Origin: Aurantibacillus circumpalustris
GTDB taxonomy: Bacteria; Bacteroidota; Bacteroidia; B-17B0; Aurantibacillaceae
Reading direction: 5' to 3'
Length of the DNA: 64,000 nucleotides
NCBI RefSeq assembly: GCF_029625215.1
Contig: NZ_CP121197.1
Span: forward strand, 3,100,001 to 3,164,000
Within the stretch, counting starts at the first letter, position 1, and every line of letters begins with the position of its first letter. Positions 36,572-44,120 of the stretch are shown here, in pieces. The position numbers and the translations under genes are program-made. Below the pieces are notes generated by a model. That model saw only the letters and a list, made by a program, of their open reading frames with translations. It was not told the DNA's origin and searched no databases.

Positions 36572-37225
36572 ATGAAAGAAGAATTACTGAGACTTTACCA
36601 AGATAGGCAAATCAATTTCAAAAACGTAGTGAGTACATTTCCGGGCGATGATTTAGCTGGCCCTTTTTTAATGTCTCCTGCGCAGCTTTACAGCAAACAA
36701 AAAAGTCCACTATTAATTGTTGGACAAGAAACGAATGGATGGACTTATCATATCGATGAGATTCAAAAGCAAATGGATACTTATGAAGAGTTTGAAGTAG
36801 GAAAGGGATTTGATTCGACTACTTTTTGGAACGTAACACGTAAAGTTGAAAACGCGTTAGGTAATGATCCGCACTCTTGTGCTTGGACCAATCTTAGTAA
36901 ATTTGACTTACATGGAGGAAAGTCTTACGGCAAGTACGAAAAGGTTATATCATCGCTGGATAAAATTATTGTTGATGAAATTAAAATTATTGATCCTAAG
37001 ATATGCTTGTTTTTTACAGGACCCGATTTTGATATGCGATTGAAAAGAATTTTTGAAGGTGTGAAATTTGAGCCAATTGGAGACTGGAATATCAAGCAGT
37101 TCTGCAGACTAATACATCCAGAATTGCCTCAGTATAGCTTCCGGTCTTATCATCCTAAATCTCTGCGTTTAAGGCGACTTGAAAATGATCTTTTAGATTA
37201 TTTGCGAAAAATAGATGTTAATTAA
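36572..37225 (+). CDS. Hypothetical protein, uracil-DNA-glycosylase-fold-like, 217 aa
   Basis: I recognise no named family with certainty. LLIVGQETNGWTY, CAWTNLSKFD, ICLFFTGPDFD and FRSYHPKSLRLRR occur in the order expected of the UDG superfamily (motif 1 GQxP-like, then a central strand, then a HPS-like motif 2). The catalytic residues do not match classical UDG. It could be a DNA-repair or nucleotide-related enzyme. It stands before the two receiver-like genes. Confidence 0.6.
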   Translation: MKEELLRLYQDRQINFKNVVSTFPGDDLAGPFLMSPAQLYSKQKSPLLIVGQETNGWTYHIDEIQKQMDTYEEFEVGKGFDSTTFWNVTRKVENALGNDPHSCAWTNLSKFDLHGGKSYGKYEKVISSLDKIIVDEIKIIDPKICLFFTGPDFDMRLKRIFEGVKFEPIGDWNIKQFCRLIHPELPQYSFRSYHPKSLRLRRLENDLLDYLRKIDVN

Positions 37226-37257
37226 TTTCAGTATTAGTATAAAAACTCAAACCACAA

Positions 37258-37668
37258 ATGAATAGCATTCCTAAAAATATAATTTTTTGCATTACAATTT
37301 TGGAATGTAATGAAGAGGAACAATCTTTTTTGAGAAAAATGATTCATTCCGTTTTGCCGCAAGCAATTGTTGAATCTATTTATAACAACCAGGAAGCTAA
37401 CCGCTATTTTAATAATTGCTCAACAATGCCGCAGTTGTTTTTTGTTGCTCAGGATATGCTTAATGTTTCTGGAGAAGACACTATTAAAAATATTAAACGC
37501 TTAGATCAGTCAAGTGAAACTCAAATTATTTGTCTAAAAAATTCCACTAGTAAATCCCAACGAACTGATATTATTAAATTAAGTGAAACCGTTTTTTATG
37601 TTAAACCATTCACAACTCAGGATCTTTTAGATATTGTAAGTTCTCTGAACATGAAACGGGTAGCATAA
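37258..37668 (+). CDS. Degenerate response-regulator receiver protein, 136 aa
   Basis: The length and strand pattern fit a stand-alone REC domain: an N-terminal hydrophobic strand, LFFVAQDML at the position of the phospho-acceptor strand, IICLKNST and the conserved Lys in VFYVKPF. The phospho-acceptor Asp seems replaced by Ala (VAQ where LLD is usual), and the N-terminal acidic pair is weak. It is probably not phosphorylated. It is 19 nt upstream of a second degenerate REC gene. Confidence 0.65.
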   Translation: MNSIPKNIIFCITILECNEEEQSFLRKMIHSVLPQAIVESIYNNQEANRYFNNCSTMPQLFFVAQDMLNVSGEDTIKNIKRLDQSSETQIICLKNSTSKSQRTDIIKLSETVFYVKPFTTQDLLDIVSSLNMKRVA

Positions 37669-37687
37669 TAGAAAAATTGATAAGGAA

Positions 37688-38110
37688 ATGAACGTTGGAA
37701 AAAAGTATTCAGTACTGATTGTTGAGGACGATCCGAGCGATCAGTTTTTATTGCAGAATGCAATTGCGGAAATTAATGTTGCAATTAACATTGATATAGT
37801 GCACACGGGTTCGCAAGTGATCGAATTTCTTTTAAAAGATAAAGTTTATTTGGATTTAAACCGACAAGAGAAACCAGATTTAATCATTGCAAATGTAAAA
37901 GCCGATTTTTTCTGGCTAAACGACATTAAAAAAATCAGAGAATACAAAGAGTTTGACGGAATTCCAGTTTATCTTTTTTCTTCTTACGAATCTGAATTGT
38001 TTAAAATGAAGGCTCTTGAATTAGGCGCTAATGGTTTTTTTAAAAAACCCTATACTTTTTTCGATTTAAAATACATTCTCAATTCTATTCTTAATAAAGT
38101 TGCCGCATAA
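37688..38110 (+). CDS. Response-regulator receiver protein with Asn at the phospho site, 140 aa
   Basis: A single REC domain with the acidic triad region VLIVEDDPSD (residues 9-18), a Ser at VYLFSSYE and the conserved Lys in GFFKKPYTF. The expected phospho-acceptor in KPDLIIxD is Asn69 (PDLIIANVKAD). Such D-to-N receivers are usually locked or act without phosphorylation. It forms an operon with the preceding degenerate REC gene; no histidine kinase is near. Confidence 0.8.
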   Translation: MNVGKKYSVLIVEDDPSDQFLLQNAIAEINVAINIDIVHTGSQVIEFLLKDKVYLDLNRQEKPDLIIANVKADFFWLNDIKKIREYKEFDGIPVYLFSSYESELFKMKALELGANGFFKKPYTFFDLKYILNSILNKVAA

Positions 38111-38244
38111 AGAGAATCCAGTTAGTATGCGTGATTTAGCGTTTATTCCGTTCGTCGTATTTTTTAGTGTCGAACTTTTATTTCCATATTTTTCTTGATC
38201 ACGTCATTCAGTTTTAGGTAGTTAAATTTATTTTCACGTATTTT

Positions 38245-38341
38245 TGCGGAGATTAAATGTGTTATTCTACGCATAATTGCGGAGAATAATTTGTAAATGC
38301 GGAGAATAAAACGTATTTTTACCGCATAAATGCGGAGAATA
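38245..38341 (+). promoter_or_regulatory. Operator-like TGCGGAGAATA repeats in front of fic
   Basis: Four direct copies of TGCGGAGA(A/T)TA start at 38245, 38278, 38298 and 38331. An inverted relative, TTATTCTACGCA, lies at 38262-38273. The last copy overlaps the start codon of fic. TTG at 38291-38293, 20 nt, then TATTTTTA (38314-38321) could be the promoter, placing copies 2-4 around it. A DNA-binding regulator, perhaps the Fic protein's own winged-helix domain, is the likely ligand. Confidence 0.6.
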
Positions 38342-39436
38342 TATATATATCAGCAACTTTCTTGGCCCCAGTTTAATTGGGATTACGAAGCTATTTTGCC
38401 TGTTTTAGCTGCTGTACGGCATAAACAAGGCAAGTTAAAAGGGTATATGGAAGCTCTCGGCTTTACTTTAAGGAACGAAACATCCTTAAAAAACTTAACG
38501 CAAGATGTTTTAAAATCTACTGAAATAGAGGGGGAAGCTCTGAACCAGCAGCAAGTGCGTTCTTCAATTGCCCGAAAGTTAGGAATGGATATTGCGGGTT
38601 TAGTTGCCTCTGACAGACAAGTGGATGGCGTTGTTGAAATGATGCTGGACGCAACTCGAAATTACAAAGCGCTTTTAGATTCGGAACGTTTGTTTGGATG
38701 GCATTCAGAATTGTTTCCTTTGGGAAAAAGTGGCATGCATAACTTAACAGTTGGTCGGTGGAGAAATAATGAAAACGGACCGATGCAAGTTGTTTCTGGC
38801 GCACTAGGGAAAGAAAAAATTCATTTTGAAGCGCCTGAAGCAAGTTGTTTAAATAAAGAAATGAAAAGCTTTATAAAATGGTTTAATACTGAAAATGTTT
38901 TAGATCCAGTTATAAAATCAGCAATCGCACATTTGTGGTTTGTTACAATACATCCATTTGATGATGGCAATGGTCGTATCGCAAGAGCTATTGCAGATAT
39001 GCAGTTAGCTAGGGCAGATGAAGACGATCAAAGGTTTTATAGCATGTCGGCACAAATTCGAATCGAACGAACAGCTTATTATAACGTACTTGAAAAAACA
39101 CAAAAGGGAAACCTAGATATAACTGAGTGGTTACTTTGGTACTTAAATTGTTTTAGTAAAGCGCTAAATACAACAGATACGAACTTAAAAACTGTTCTTA
39201 ACAAAACTAAATTTTGGGATAAGCATCTGCAAACAACAATTAACGAGCGTCAACGTATTCTGATCAATAAATTATTTGAGGGCTTTACCGGAAAATTAAA
39301 CTCTTCTAAGTGGGCTAAAATAACAAAATGTTCTGCTGATACTGCACTCCGAGATATAACAGATTTAATAGCGAAAGGCATTCTGGAAAAAGAAGCAGCT
39401 GGTGGACGAAGTACCGGTTACCGATTAATAGAATAG
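38330..39436 (+). CDS. Fic family protein with N-terminal DUF4172 and C-terminal winged helix, 368 aa
   Basis: The N-terminal 90 residues resemble DUF4172. The inhibitory motif (S/T)xxxE(G/N) is present as STEIEG near residue 65, making this a class II Fic protein with an intramolecular lock. The Fic core has the complete catalytic motif HPFDDGNGR near residue 205. The C-terminal 70 residues form a winged helix (WAKITKCSADTALRDITDLIAKGIL). Fic proteins transfer AMP or other nucleotides to target hydroxyls; the target is unknown. The start codon lies within a repeated operator-like sequence, suggesting autoregulation. Confidence 0.92.
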   Translation: MRRIYIYQQLSWPQFNWDYEAILPVLAAVRHKQGKLKGYMEALGFTLRNETSLKNLTQDVLKSTEIEGEALNQQQVRSSIARKLGMDIAGLVASDRQVDGVVEMMLDATRNYKALLDSERLFGWHSELFPLGKSGMHNLTVGRWRNNENGPMQVVSGALGKEKIHFEAPEASCLNKEMKSFIKWFNTENVLDPVIKSAIAHLWFVTIHPFDDGNGRIARAIADMQLARADEDDQRFYSMSAQIRIERTAYYNVLEKTQKGNLDITEWLLWYLNCFSKALNTTDTNLKTVLNKTKFWDKHLQTTINERQRILINKLFEGFTGKLNSSKWAKITKCSADTALRDITDLIAKGILEKEAAGGRSTGYRLIE

Positions 39437-39495
39437 GGGAGAATTTATGTTGCATTATTGTAAAACAAAACATAAATTTGCACTCCAATTTAAAT

Positions 39496-39579
39496 GCCCG
39501 GATGGCGGAATTGGTAGACGCGCTGGTCTCAAACACCAGTAACTTCACGGTTGTATCGGTTCGACCCCGATTTCGGGTA
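39496..39579 (+). tRNA. tRNA-Leu (CAA)
   Basis: The acceptor stem is GCCCGGA/TTCGGGT. The anticodon stem CTGGT/ACCAG encloses CTCAAAC, anticodon CAA. It has a long variable arm and the T-arm ATCGG/CCGAT with TTCGACC. CCA is not encoded. The accessory island at 39.6-44.6 kb begins immediately after it. Confidence 0.95.
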
Positions 39580-39580
39580 C

Positions 39581-39607
39581 AAAGCAGAGAATTTTCTCTG
39601 CTTTTTT
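39581..39607 (+). terminator. Rho-independent terminator of tRNA-Leu
   Basis: A perfect 10-bp stem AAAGCAGAGA/TCTCTGCTTT with a 4-nt loop followed by T-rich sequence, 1 nt after the tRNA. Confidence 0.9.
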
Positions 39608-39806
39608 TATTTTCATAAACTTTCAAATGAACATAAACTTCCAAAAAAAGAAAAACCGCATCCTTTGCAGCAGAACGCGGTTTAACTAATCTATATCTGA
39701 AAAATGAACTACCAAAACATTTTTCATGCAACAAAGTTAACGAGTTGAGAAACTCAAGGCATTACCTCAATGTTATTAAACTAAGAAGTTAAATGAAAGA
39801 AAAAAA

Positions 39807-40055
39807 TTATCTGATTAATTTCACGAAAGCAGGGCAGCAATAACTTACCAATTCAGCTTTTGGATCACCACCCAAAATAGCAAACATTCTTATTTTATTT
39901 GGACTACTTGGATGCTTTCTGCATTTTTTCTTTCCAATAAGTTTTTTTAAATGATTGCAAGCGTGTTGGGCAACAGCATTTGACTTGGATATTGCTTCGG
40001 AATCCGCAGGATTGTTACCTTCATCTTCGAGTAACTTTAAGTCGAATCTTATCAT
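39807..40055 (-). CDS. Hypothetical protein, 82 aa
   Basis: A basic small protein with a KKKCRKHPSSPNK segment and two more Cys near the C-terminus (SYCCPAF). No family recognised. ATG at 40055 is preferred to an upstream TTG at 40064. It is the last of three small genes on the minus strand in the island after tRNA-Leu(CAA). Confidence 0.55.
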   Translation of the reverse strand: MIRFDLKLLEDEGNNPADSEAISKSNAVAQHACNHLKKLIGKKKCRKHPSSPNKIRMFAILGGDPKAELVSYCCPAFVKLIR

Positions 40056-40127
40056 ATTTTCCAATTTTTATAAAAGTAAATATATATTATTTTTTTAACC
40101 AAACCAATTTATTGTCTAGCCCAAGTG

Positions 40128-40394
40128 TCATGAATTCATTAAATCACTTATAATTTTGAGGACTTTGCTTTTTATTTTATTGAATCCCTTTATTCTTTCA
40201 AGATTCCCATAAGGTAAATTTTCGAATTCATCCAATGAAGCAATTGCTGTATTTAGCTTTGCTAATTCGTCTTTATAAATATCAGAGTCGGCAATTATTT
40301 TTTTTATTTCTTTAACTCTGTCTTTAAGGTTAATGAAAGGGTTATAGATGACTTCATTAACTTTGTTTTTCAGTACTAAAAGATCGTTATTCAT
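40128..40394 (-). CDS. Hypothetical helical protein, 88 aa
   Basis: A Lys/Leu/Ile-rich helical protein starting MNNDLLVLKNKVNE. The frame extends to an ATG at 40442, but that start would overlap the 58-aa gene upstream and encode an atypical leader, so 40394 is preferred. No known domain. Confidence 0.55.
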   Translation of the reverse strand: MNNDLLVLKNKVNEVIYNPFINLKDRVKEIKKIIADSDIYKDELAKLNTAIASLDEFENLPYGNLERIKGFNKIKSKVLKIISDLMNS

Positions 40395-40429
40395 AAAACG
40401 GATATAAGTAAATGTGCACAGATATTGAT

Positions 40430-40606
40430 TTAATAATCCCAAGACTCATTCTCGCGTTTAAGCCAAACACTTGTTTTATCAAGGGTTCCTTCAAAAATTT
40501 TAGTTTTTTTTGAGGTATCTAATTTAGCAGCTTTTCGACCAAAATTAGAGATAGATTTTTTTGGCGAATTGCTTTCAGCTTTTGGAGTATTTCTGAGTTT
40601 ATTCAT
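40430..40606 (-). CDS. Small basic protein, 58 aa
   Basis: An ATG-started frame on the minus strand encoding a Lys/Ser/Asn-rich N-terminal half and a C-terminal FEGTLDKTSVWLKRENESWDY. The composition is protein-like and the gene lies 35 nt upstream of the 88-aa gene, so the three small minus-strand genes probably form one transcript. No family recognised. Confidence 0.5.
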   Translation of the reverse strand: MNKLRNTPKAESNSPKKSISNFGRKAAKLDTSKKTKIFEGTLDKTSVWLKRENESWDY

Positions 40607-40682
40607 AAGTCTAATTTACGAAAATAAAATTAGATCGAAAAATTTAGAAAATTCAGTTTTATTGGTGGCCTAAAAAAAGAAA

Positions 40683-40706
40683 CCCTGGTGAGATGAATCA
40701 CCAGGG
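40683..40706 (-). terminator. Hairpin, terminator-like
   Basis: A perfect 8-bp stem CCCTGGTG/CACCAGGG. On the minus strand it is followed by a T-rich tract, so it may end leftward transcripts from the repeat region to its right. Confidence 0.5.
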
Positions 40707-40826
40707 ATATAAACTTACATTTCACCCAAAAAAAAGTAAATTAACTACACAAATGTAATTCTTAATTTGTTGCTGAATGTTAGATTATACTTAGAAATAC
40801 AGCTACAACAAATAGCGTTTATGTAA

Positions 40827-40934
40827 CTTTCCGAAGGAAAGGATTGCAAGTACGATAAGATTAGTGTTGTGGTGTGAGGCAGGAATCATAGGGCGAACTT
40901 TTTTGTTCGACCATGATTGGCGGCTATTTACCCG
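40827..40934. repeat. 108-bp dispersed repeat, copy A
   Basis: It matches 43499-43606 with the same length and only 5 differences that I count. It contains CTTTCC/GGAAAG at its left end and a long hairpin: AATCAT-GG-CGAAC pairs with GTTCG-CC-ATGATT around a T-rich loop, which could act as a terminator. It lies 8 bp before attC-like palindrome A. An ORF on the opposite strand across it is not credible. Confidence 0.75.
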
Positions 40935-40942
40935 AAGGGCTC

Positions 40943-41046
40943 CGACATAACGTTTATTATATACTTTTTGAAACTGAGCTGTAAAAAAGGCTGCAAGCCT
41001 TTTTATCGAGGTTTTAAAAAGTATATAATCCCGTGTTATGTTCAAT
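40943..41046. repeat. attC-like imperfect palindrome A
   Basis: Outer arms ACATAAC...ATTATATACTTTTT (40945 on) and AAAAAGTATATAAT...GTTATGT (to 41041) pair over 7 plus 14 bp with a short internal loop. A central AAAAAGG/CCTTTTT hairpin closes the fold. The shape (two imperfect stems with an internal loop, terminal GTTATGT core-like sequence) resembles integron attC sites, although the GTTRRRY consensus is not exact. It is followed by CAATAGCTTCGGTAGTG, shared in inverted orientation with site C. Confidence 0.5.
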
Positions 41047-41348
41047 AGCTTCGGTAGTGTGTAGGGGTAAGGTTAGCCTTGAAGGTGGGTGACACTAAAA
41101 AAAGGTTCTTAATTCCGATATATATGCGAAGCTAAACAGGCTAAACTATTAACATAGCCGTTTTTTTTGCTTAAGTTTTAAACTTTAAAGTGTTAAGAAC
41201 TAGAAAATAAAATCCCACTAACCCTTGATTTTAAAGGAAAAAATCAATTTCCATTTACGAAAAATAATCTAAATTTCAAAGCTACCTTGATAACTTTGAC
41301 TAATTTTAATTAGTCCACTAATCATCGTAAATGATTAAATTTGTTGTT

Positions 41349-41870
41349 ATGGAAGATAGCAATAAAAAATATCAAGCTGCATATGAAGAATTCATTAAAG
41401 ACCTTAAGCAGCAAGCTAGTATTAAAGAAGAAGCTTTGAATGTTGCTGCTCAAGCTTCAGCGGAAGAGTTGAAAATTAAAAGGGCAATGGAAGCTATTAA
41501 GCCATTCATAACTAACTTCAAGGAAATACCAAATATAGTTACCGTACAAAGTAACGGAACACCTTTTAAATGGAAGTCAACAATACTAGAATTGTTTAAA
41601 AATAACCCTAGCAAAAAATTTACAAGTCCTGAAATATTAGATTTAATATATCCAGGGGCGGCAGAGCTTAGTCAAGAGGATAGAAGAGGAAGAATGATAA
41701 ATTTATCAGTTGCTCTATCTGATATTGCTAAAGATTCTAAGATTATTATTCAAAAGAATGAAGGTGGTAGAGGATATATTTACTCATTAAATGAAATTAA
41801 AGAAGATGATGTTATATCTCGTTTAATATCTGAAAATAACGCTATAAATGAAAGAGAACTTAAATTTTAA
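41349..41870 (+). CDS. Hypothetical protein with probable winged-helix domain, 173 aa
   Basis: The N-terminal 50 residues are a charged helix. Residues 60-150 (WKSTILELFKNNPSKKFTSPEILDLIYPG...LSVALSDIAKDSKIIIQKNEGGRGYIYSL) have the layout of a winged helix-turn-helix. A TAAATTTG motif (41336-41343) just before the ATG at 41349 fits a -7 element and a leaderless transcript; an upstream in-frame ATG at 41331 is less likely. The gene sits in the cassette-like island. Its target is unknown. Confidence 0.65.
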   Translation: MEDSNKKYQAAYEEFIKDLKQQASIKEEALNVAAQASAEELKIKRAMEAIKPFITNFKEIPNIVTVQSNGTPFKWKSTILELFKNNPSKKFTSPEILDLIYPGAAELSQEDRRGRMINLSVALSDIAKDSKIIIQKNEGGRGYIYSLNEIKEDDVISRLISENNAINERELKF

Positions 41871-41884
41871 ATAAGTATGTAAAG

Positions 41885-41929
41885 CAAAAATCCGCTTTTG
41901 AAAATTACTAAGCTCTCAAAGCGGATTTT
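41885..41929 (+). terminator. Rho-independent terminator
   Basis: The stem AAAAATCCGCTTT/AAAGCGGATTTTT (41885-41897 with 41917-41929) has T-runs on both strands. It ends the winged-helix gene. Confidence 0.88.
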
Positions 41930-41941
41930 TGATACTGTTAA

Positions 41942-42015
41942 GTCAACGTTAGTTTACTAGTCTAGAACGCCATTCTGATATAATGGAGAATTAGGTGCAA
42001 TTCCTAAACGTGGCT
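41942..42015 (+). ncRNA. tRNA-like cloverleaf (Ile-GAT-like), element 3
   Basis: A full cloverleaf can be drawn. Acceptor GTCA(a)CGT/ACGTGGC is 7 bp with one bulged A and one G-U pair. T8 and A9 are followed by D-stem GTTT/GAAC. Anticodon stem CCATT/AATGG encloses CTGATAT (T33 present, anticodon GAT). The variable loop has 4 nt, and T-stem TTAGG/CCTAA encloses TGCAATT. Departures from a working tRNA are the bulge, no GG in the D-loop and TGC in place of TTC in the T-loop. It is either a decayed tRNA or a tRNA mimic. It ends 52 nt before the KilA-N gene. Confidence 0.45.
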
Positions 42016-42067
42016 TAATTCCTTTACAAAGGTACAAAAAAAATGTAACAATGTAAAAACAAAATAA

Positions 42068-42922
42068 ATGGCAACAATCAATGTAAAGGGATCGGTAATT
42101 AATGTTATACTGGAAAACGACACAGATTATATCAGCTTAACAGATATGATTAAGTCAAAAGATGGCGACTTTTTTATAACCGATTGGTTAAGAAATAGAA
42201 ACACTTTAGAGTTTTTAAGCGTATGGGAAAGTATAAATAATCCAAGTTTTAATTATGGCGAATTCGCCACAATTAAAAATCAGTCAGGGCTCAACTCATT
42301 CAAAATCAGCGTTAAAGAGTGGTCTGAAAGAACTAACTCAATTGGAGTAATAGCTAAGGCAGGAAGATACGGAGGCACGTATGCCCATAAAGATATAGCG
42401 TTTGAATTCGGCACTTGGATTAGTCCAGAGTTTAAATTATATCTAATTAGAGAGTTTCAACGCCTCAAGGACGAAGAAGGTAAATCAAAAAATTTAGAAT
42501 GGGATTATAGAAGATTTCTTACAAAAGTTAATTATAGAATACATACCGACTCTGTAAAAAATAATTTAATAGTCCCAAAGTATTCTAAATTAACGAAAGA
42601 GCAAGAAAGTTATATTTATGCTGATGAGGCAGAAATGCTGAACGTGGCATTATTCGGTATTACATCAAGAAAGTGGAGAAAAGACAATCCTGAATTCACA
42701 AAGCAGGGTTTGAATATTAGAGACACGGCTAACGTTTTACAGCTTACCGTATTATCTAATTTAGAAACTCTAAACTCTCATTTTTTAGCCGAAAAAATTT
42801 CCGCTCCTGATCGTTTATCTAAATTAAAAGAGGCTTCCTTAAGCCAATTAAGCTCTCTTTCAAAAATAAATTTCAATTATTCTCTAGAAAGTCCACACCT
42901 TTTGAATAAATCTGAAAACTGA
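42068..42922 (+). CDS. KilA-N domain protein, 284 aa
   Basis: The KilA-N DNA-binding domain spans about residues 1-140: DYISLTDMIKSKDGDFFITDWLRNRNTLEFL, then AGRYGGTYAHKDIAFEFGTWISPEFKLYLIREFQRLK. The C-terminal part is helical and unrecognised. KilA-N proteins come from phages and other mobile elements and probably bind DNA. The tRNA-like cloverleaf lies in front of it. The gene occupies the centre of the island. Confidence 0.9.
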   Translation: MATINVKGSVINVILENDTDYISLTDMIKSKDGDFFITDWLRNRNTLEFLSVWESINNPSFNYGEFATIKNQSGLNSFKISVKEWSERTNSIGVIAKAGRYGGTYAHKDIAFEFGTWISPEFKLYLIREFQRLKDEEGKSKNLEWDYRRFLTKVNYRIHTDSVKNNLIVPKYSKLTKEQESYIYADEAEMLNVALFGITSRKWRKDNPEFTKQGLNIRDTANVLQLTVLSNLETLNSHFLAEKISAPDRLSKLKEASLSQLSSLSKINFNYSLESPHLLNKSEN

Positions 42923-43063
42923 TTTATTCAAAACCCAAGCGCAAGGGATAGAACGTAAATCCTTTTCAGCTAAGAAAGTGCGAGGAGAAAAGATTGAAGT
43001 GATAGCCCGACCCGAAGGGATGCGCCCAAATCTTAGTTTTCACTCTTTGGGGTGGTGGGTGGG

Positions 43064-43101
43064 TGTCGGTAAACCGACATTTTATGTCGAATTACGACAT
43101 A
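43064..43101. repeat. Two adjacent perfect hairpins with shared TGTCG/CGACA half-sites
   Basis: TGTCGGT/ACCGACA (43064-43079, 2-nt loop) is followed 3 nt later by TATGTCG/CGACATA (43083-43101). Four copies of the TGTCG or CGACA half-site result. They could be an operator or a terminator pair in the 240-bp gap after the KilA-N gene. The rest of that gap has a REP-like segment around 42995-43040 (GATAGCCCGACCCGAAGGG...). Confidence 0.45.
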
Positions 43102-43160
43102 GGGAACTTGGATTAATAATATTAAGTTTAAAATATATTAACCAATTAAAAAAATAAGAG

Positions 43161-43316
43161 ATGCCGTCAACAGGAGAAATCTGCCAACAATCTGGAGTGT
43201 ACAAATGTACAACTCATCCAACTCAAGAAATTCCTTTATCTAAAGGAGAAAGATTTCCGCCATGTGCAAATGGTGGTGGTCATGGTGCAACTTGGATTCT
43301 AATTTATTCCACTTAA
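43161..43316 (+). CDS. Small Cys/His-containing protein, YjzC-like, 51 aa
   Basis: The protein reads MPSTGEICQQSGVYKC...EIPLSKGERFPPC...GGHGATW. The pattern GExC-x-x-SGxY, then a second Cys, then LSKGExFPPC and an ending with His and Trp is that of small YjzC-type proteins with a zinc-ribbon-like layout. Such genes are common as single-gene cassettes. It overlaps the convergent gene at 43313-43459 by 4 bp (shared TTAA). Confidence 0.75.
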   Translation: MPSTGEICQQSGVYKCTTHPTQEIPLSKGERFPPCANGGGHGATWILIYST

Positions 43317-43459
43317 AGTCCAAGCGAAGCGAAAATATCGCTAGTTTCTTTTTGCCATTTAGCAGATGCTTTTGTTTTTTCTGATAAATGCTTACTTGAA
43401 CCCACAATGTATTTAATTATTTTGTGGGTTTCTTTTTTGTTCAAGTTTTTGTTTTCCAT
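43313..43459 (-). CDS. Hypothetical protein, 48 aa
   Basis: An ATG-started frame encoding a Lys/Ser-rich protein, MENKNLNKKETHKIIKYIVG...AKWQKETSDIFASLGL. It has no known domain, but the composition and strong start are protein-like. It converges on the 51-aa gene, the two stop codons sharing TTAA. Confidence 0.45.
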   Translation of the reverse strand: MENKNLNKKETHKIIKYIVGSSKHLSEKTKASAKWQKETSDIFASLGL

Positions 43460-43498
43460 TTGTTTTTTGTTTTTAAAAATTATTTAATATAAAAACCT

Positions 43499-43606
43499 CT
43501 TTCCGAAGGAAAGGATTGCAAGTACGATACGTTTAGTGTAGTGGTGTGCGGCTGGAATCATAGGGCGAACTTTTTTGTTCGACCATGATTGGCGGCTATT
43601 TACCCG
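43499..43606. repeat. 108-bp dispersed repeat, copy B
   Basis: Nearly identical to 40827-40934 in the same orientation, with the internal long hairpin fully conserved. It is followed after 6 bp by attC-like palindrome B. The repeat-plus-palindrome unit therefore occurs twice, bracketing 2.5 kb of small genes. Confidence 0.75.
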
Positions 43607-43612
43607 TAAGGG

Positions 43613-43722
43613 CTTGACATAACCGTTATTATGTGACGGTTTACAAAGCTTGTTAATAAAGACTTTTAAGGCTTTATGCGAGATTTGTAGAACGGCATAT
43701 AATAAACATTATGTTAAATAGC
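43613..43722. repeat. attC-like imperfect palindrome B
   Basis: ACATAA-CCG-TTATTAT (43617 on) pairs with ATAATAA-ACA-TTATGT near 43698-43714. The right arm continues as GTTAAAT, an exact fit to the GTTRRRY integron core. Internal stems CGGTTTACAAA/TTTGTAGAACG (imperfect) and ATAAAG/CTTTAT close the fold. It is related in sequence and shape to sites A and C. Confidence 0.5.
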
Positions 43723-43838
43723 CTCACGCTGCCCATAGAGACGTATCGGACTGGAGTATTTGCTTCGCTTCGCTCGCTAGGTTTGCGGTGGACATTAATG
43801 AAAAAAGAAAAAAAAGAATTTGTGATAGACTTTTATTT

Positions 43839-44090
43839 CTACCTATCAGTTTTTAATCTATTAGTGCAATAATTATGGTTATTACAATTCCTATAAGCCA
43901 TATTTTCTTTATCCGTAAAGAACCAATATAAATTAAATGCCCAGTATGGCCTATACGGAAACTCTGTAATATCGGATAATCCAAGTATTGCAGAAGCGCT
44001 CCACTCTCCATCTACAAAATATTTTTTACCATTCTTTTTTATACGGAATTTTTTAAGCTGCTTATTAAAGCATCGGTAGCCTAACTTCAT
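43839..44090 (-). CDS. Hypothetical protein, 83 aa
   Basis: A basic, aromatic-rich small protein (MKLGYRCFNKQLKKFRIKK...YRPYWAFNLYWFF). No family recognised, no signal peptide. It has a clean ATG and lies between cassette-like palindromes, so a cassette gene is plausible. Confidence 0.5.
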   Translation of the reverse strand: MKLGYRCFNKQLKKFRIKKNGKKYFVDGEWSASAILGLSDITEFPYRPYWAFNLYWFFTDKENMAYRNCNNHNYCTNRLKTDR

Positions 44091-44120
44091 AATTTAAGTC
44101 CTTTTTAAATTGTGATTTAA

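Noticed and set aside
40803-41045. 80-codon frame on the minus strand
   Set aside because: It spans the 108-bp repeat and palindrome A; the substitutions between the two repeat copies do not follow a coding pattern.
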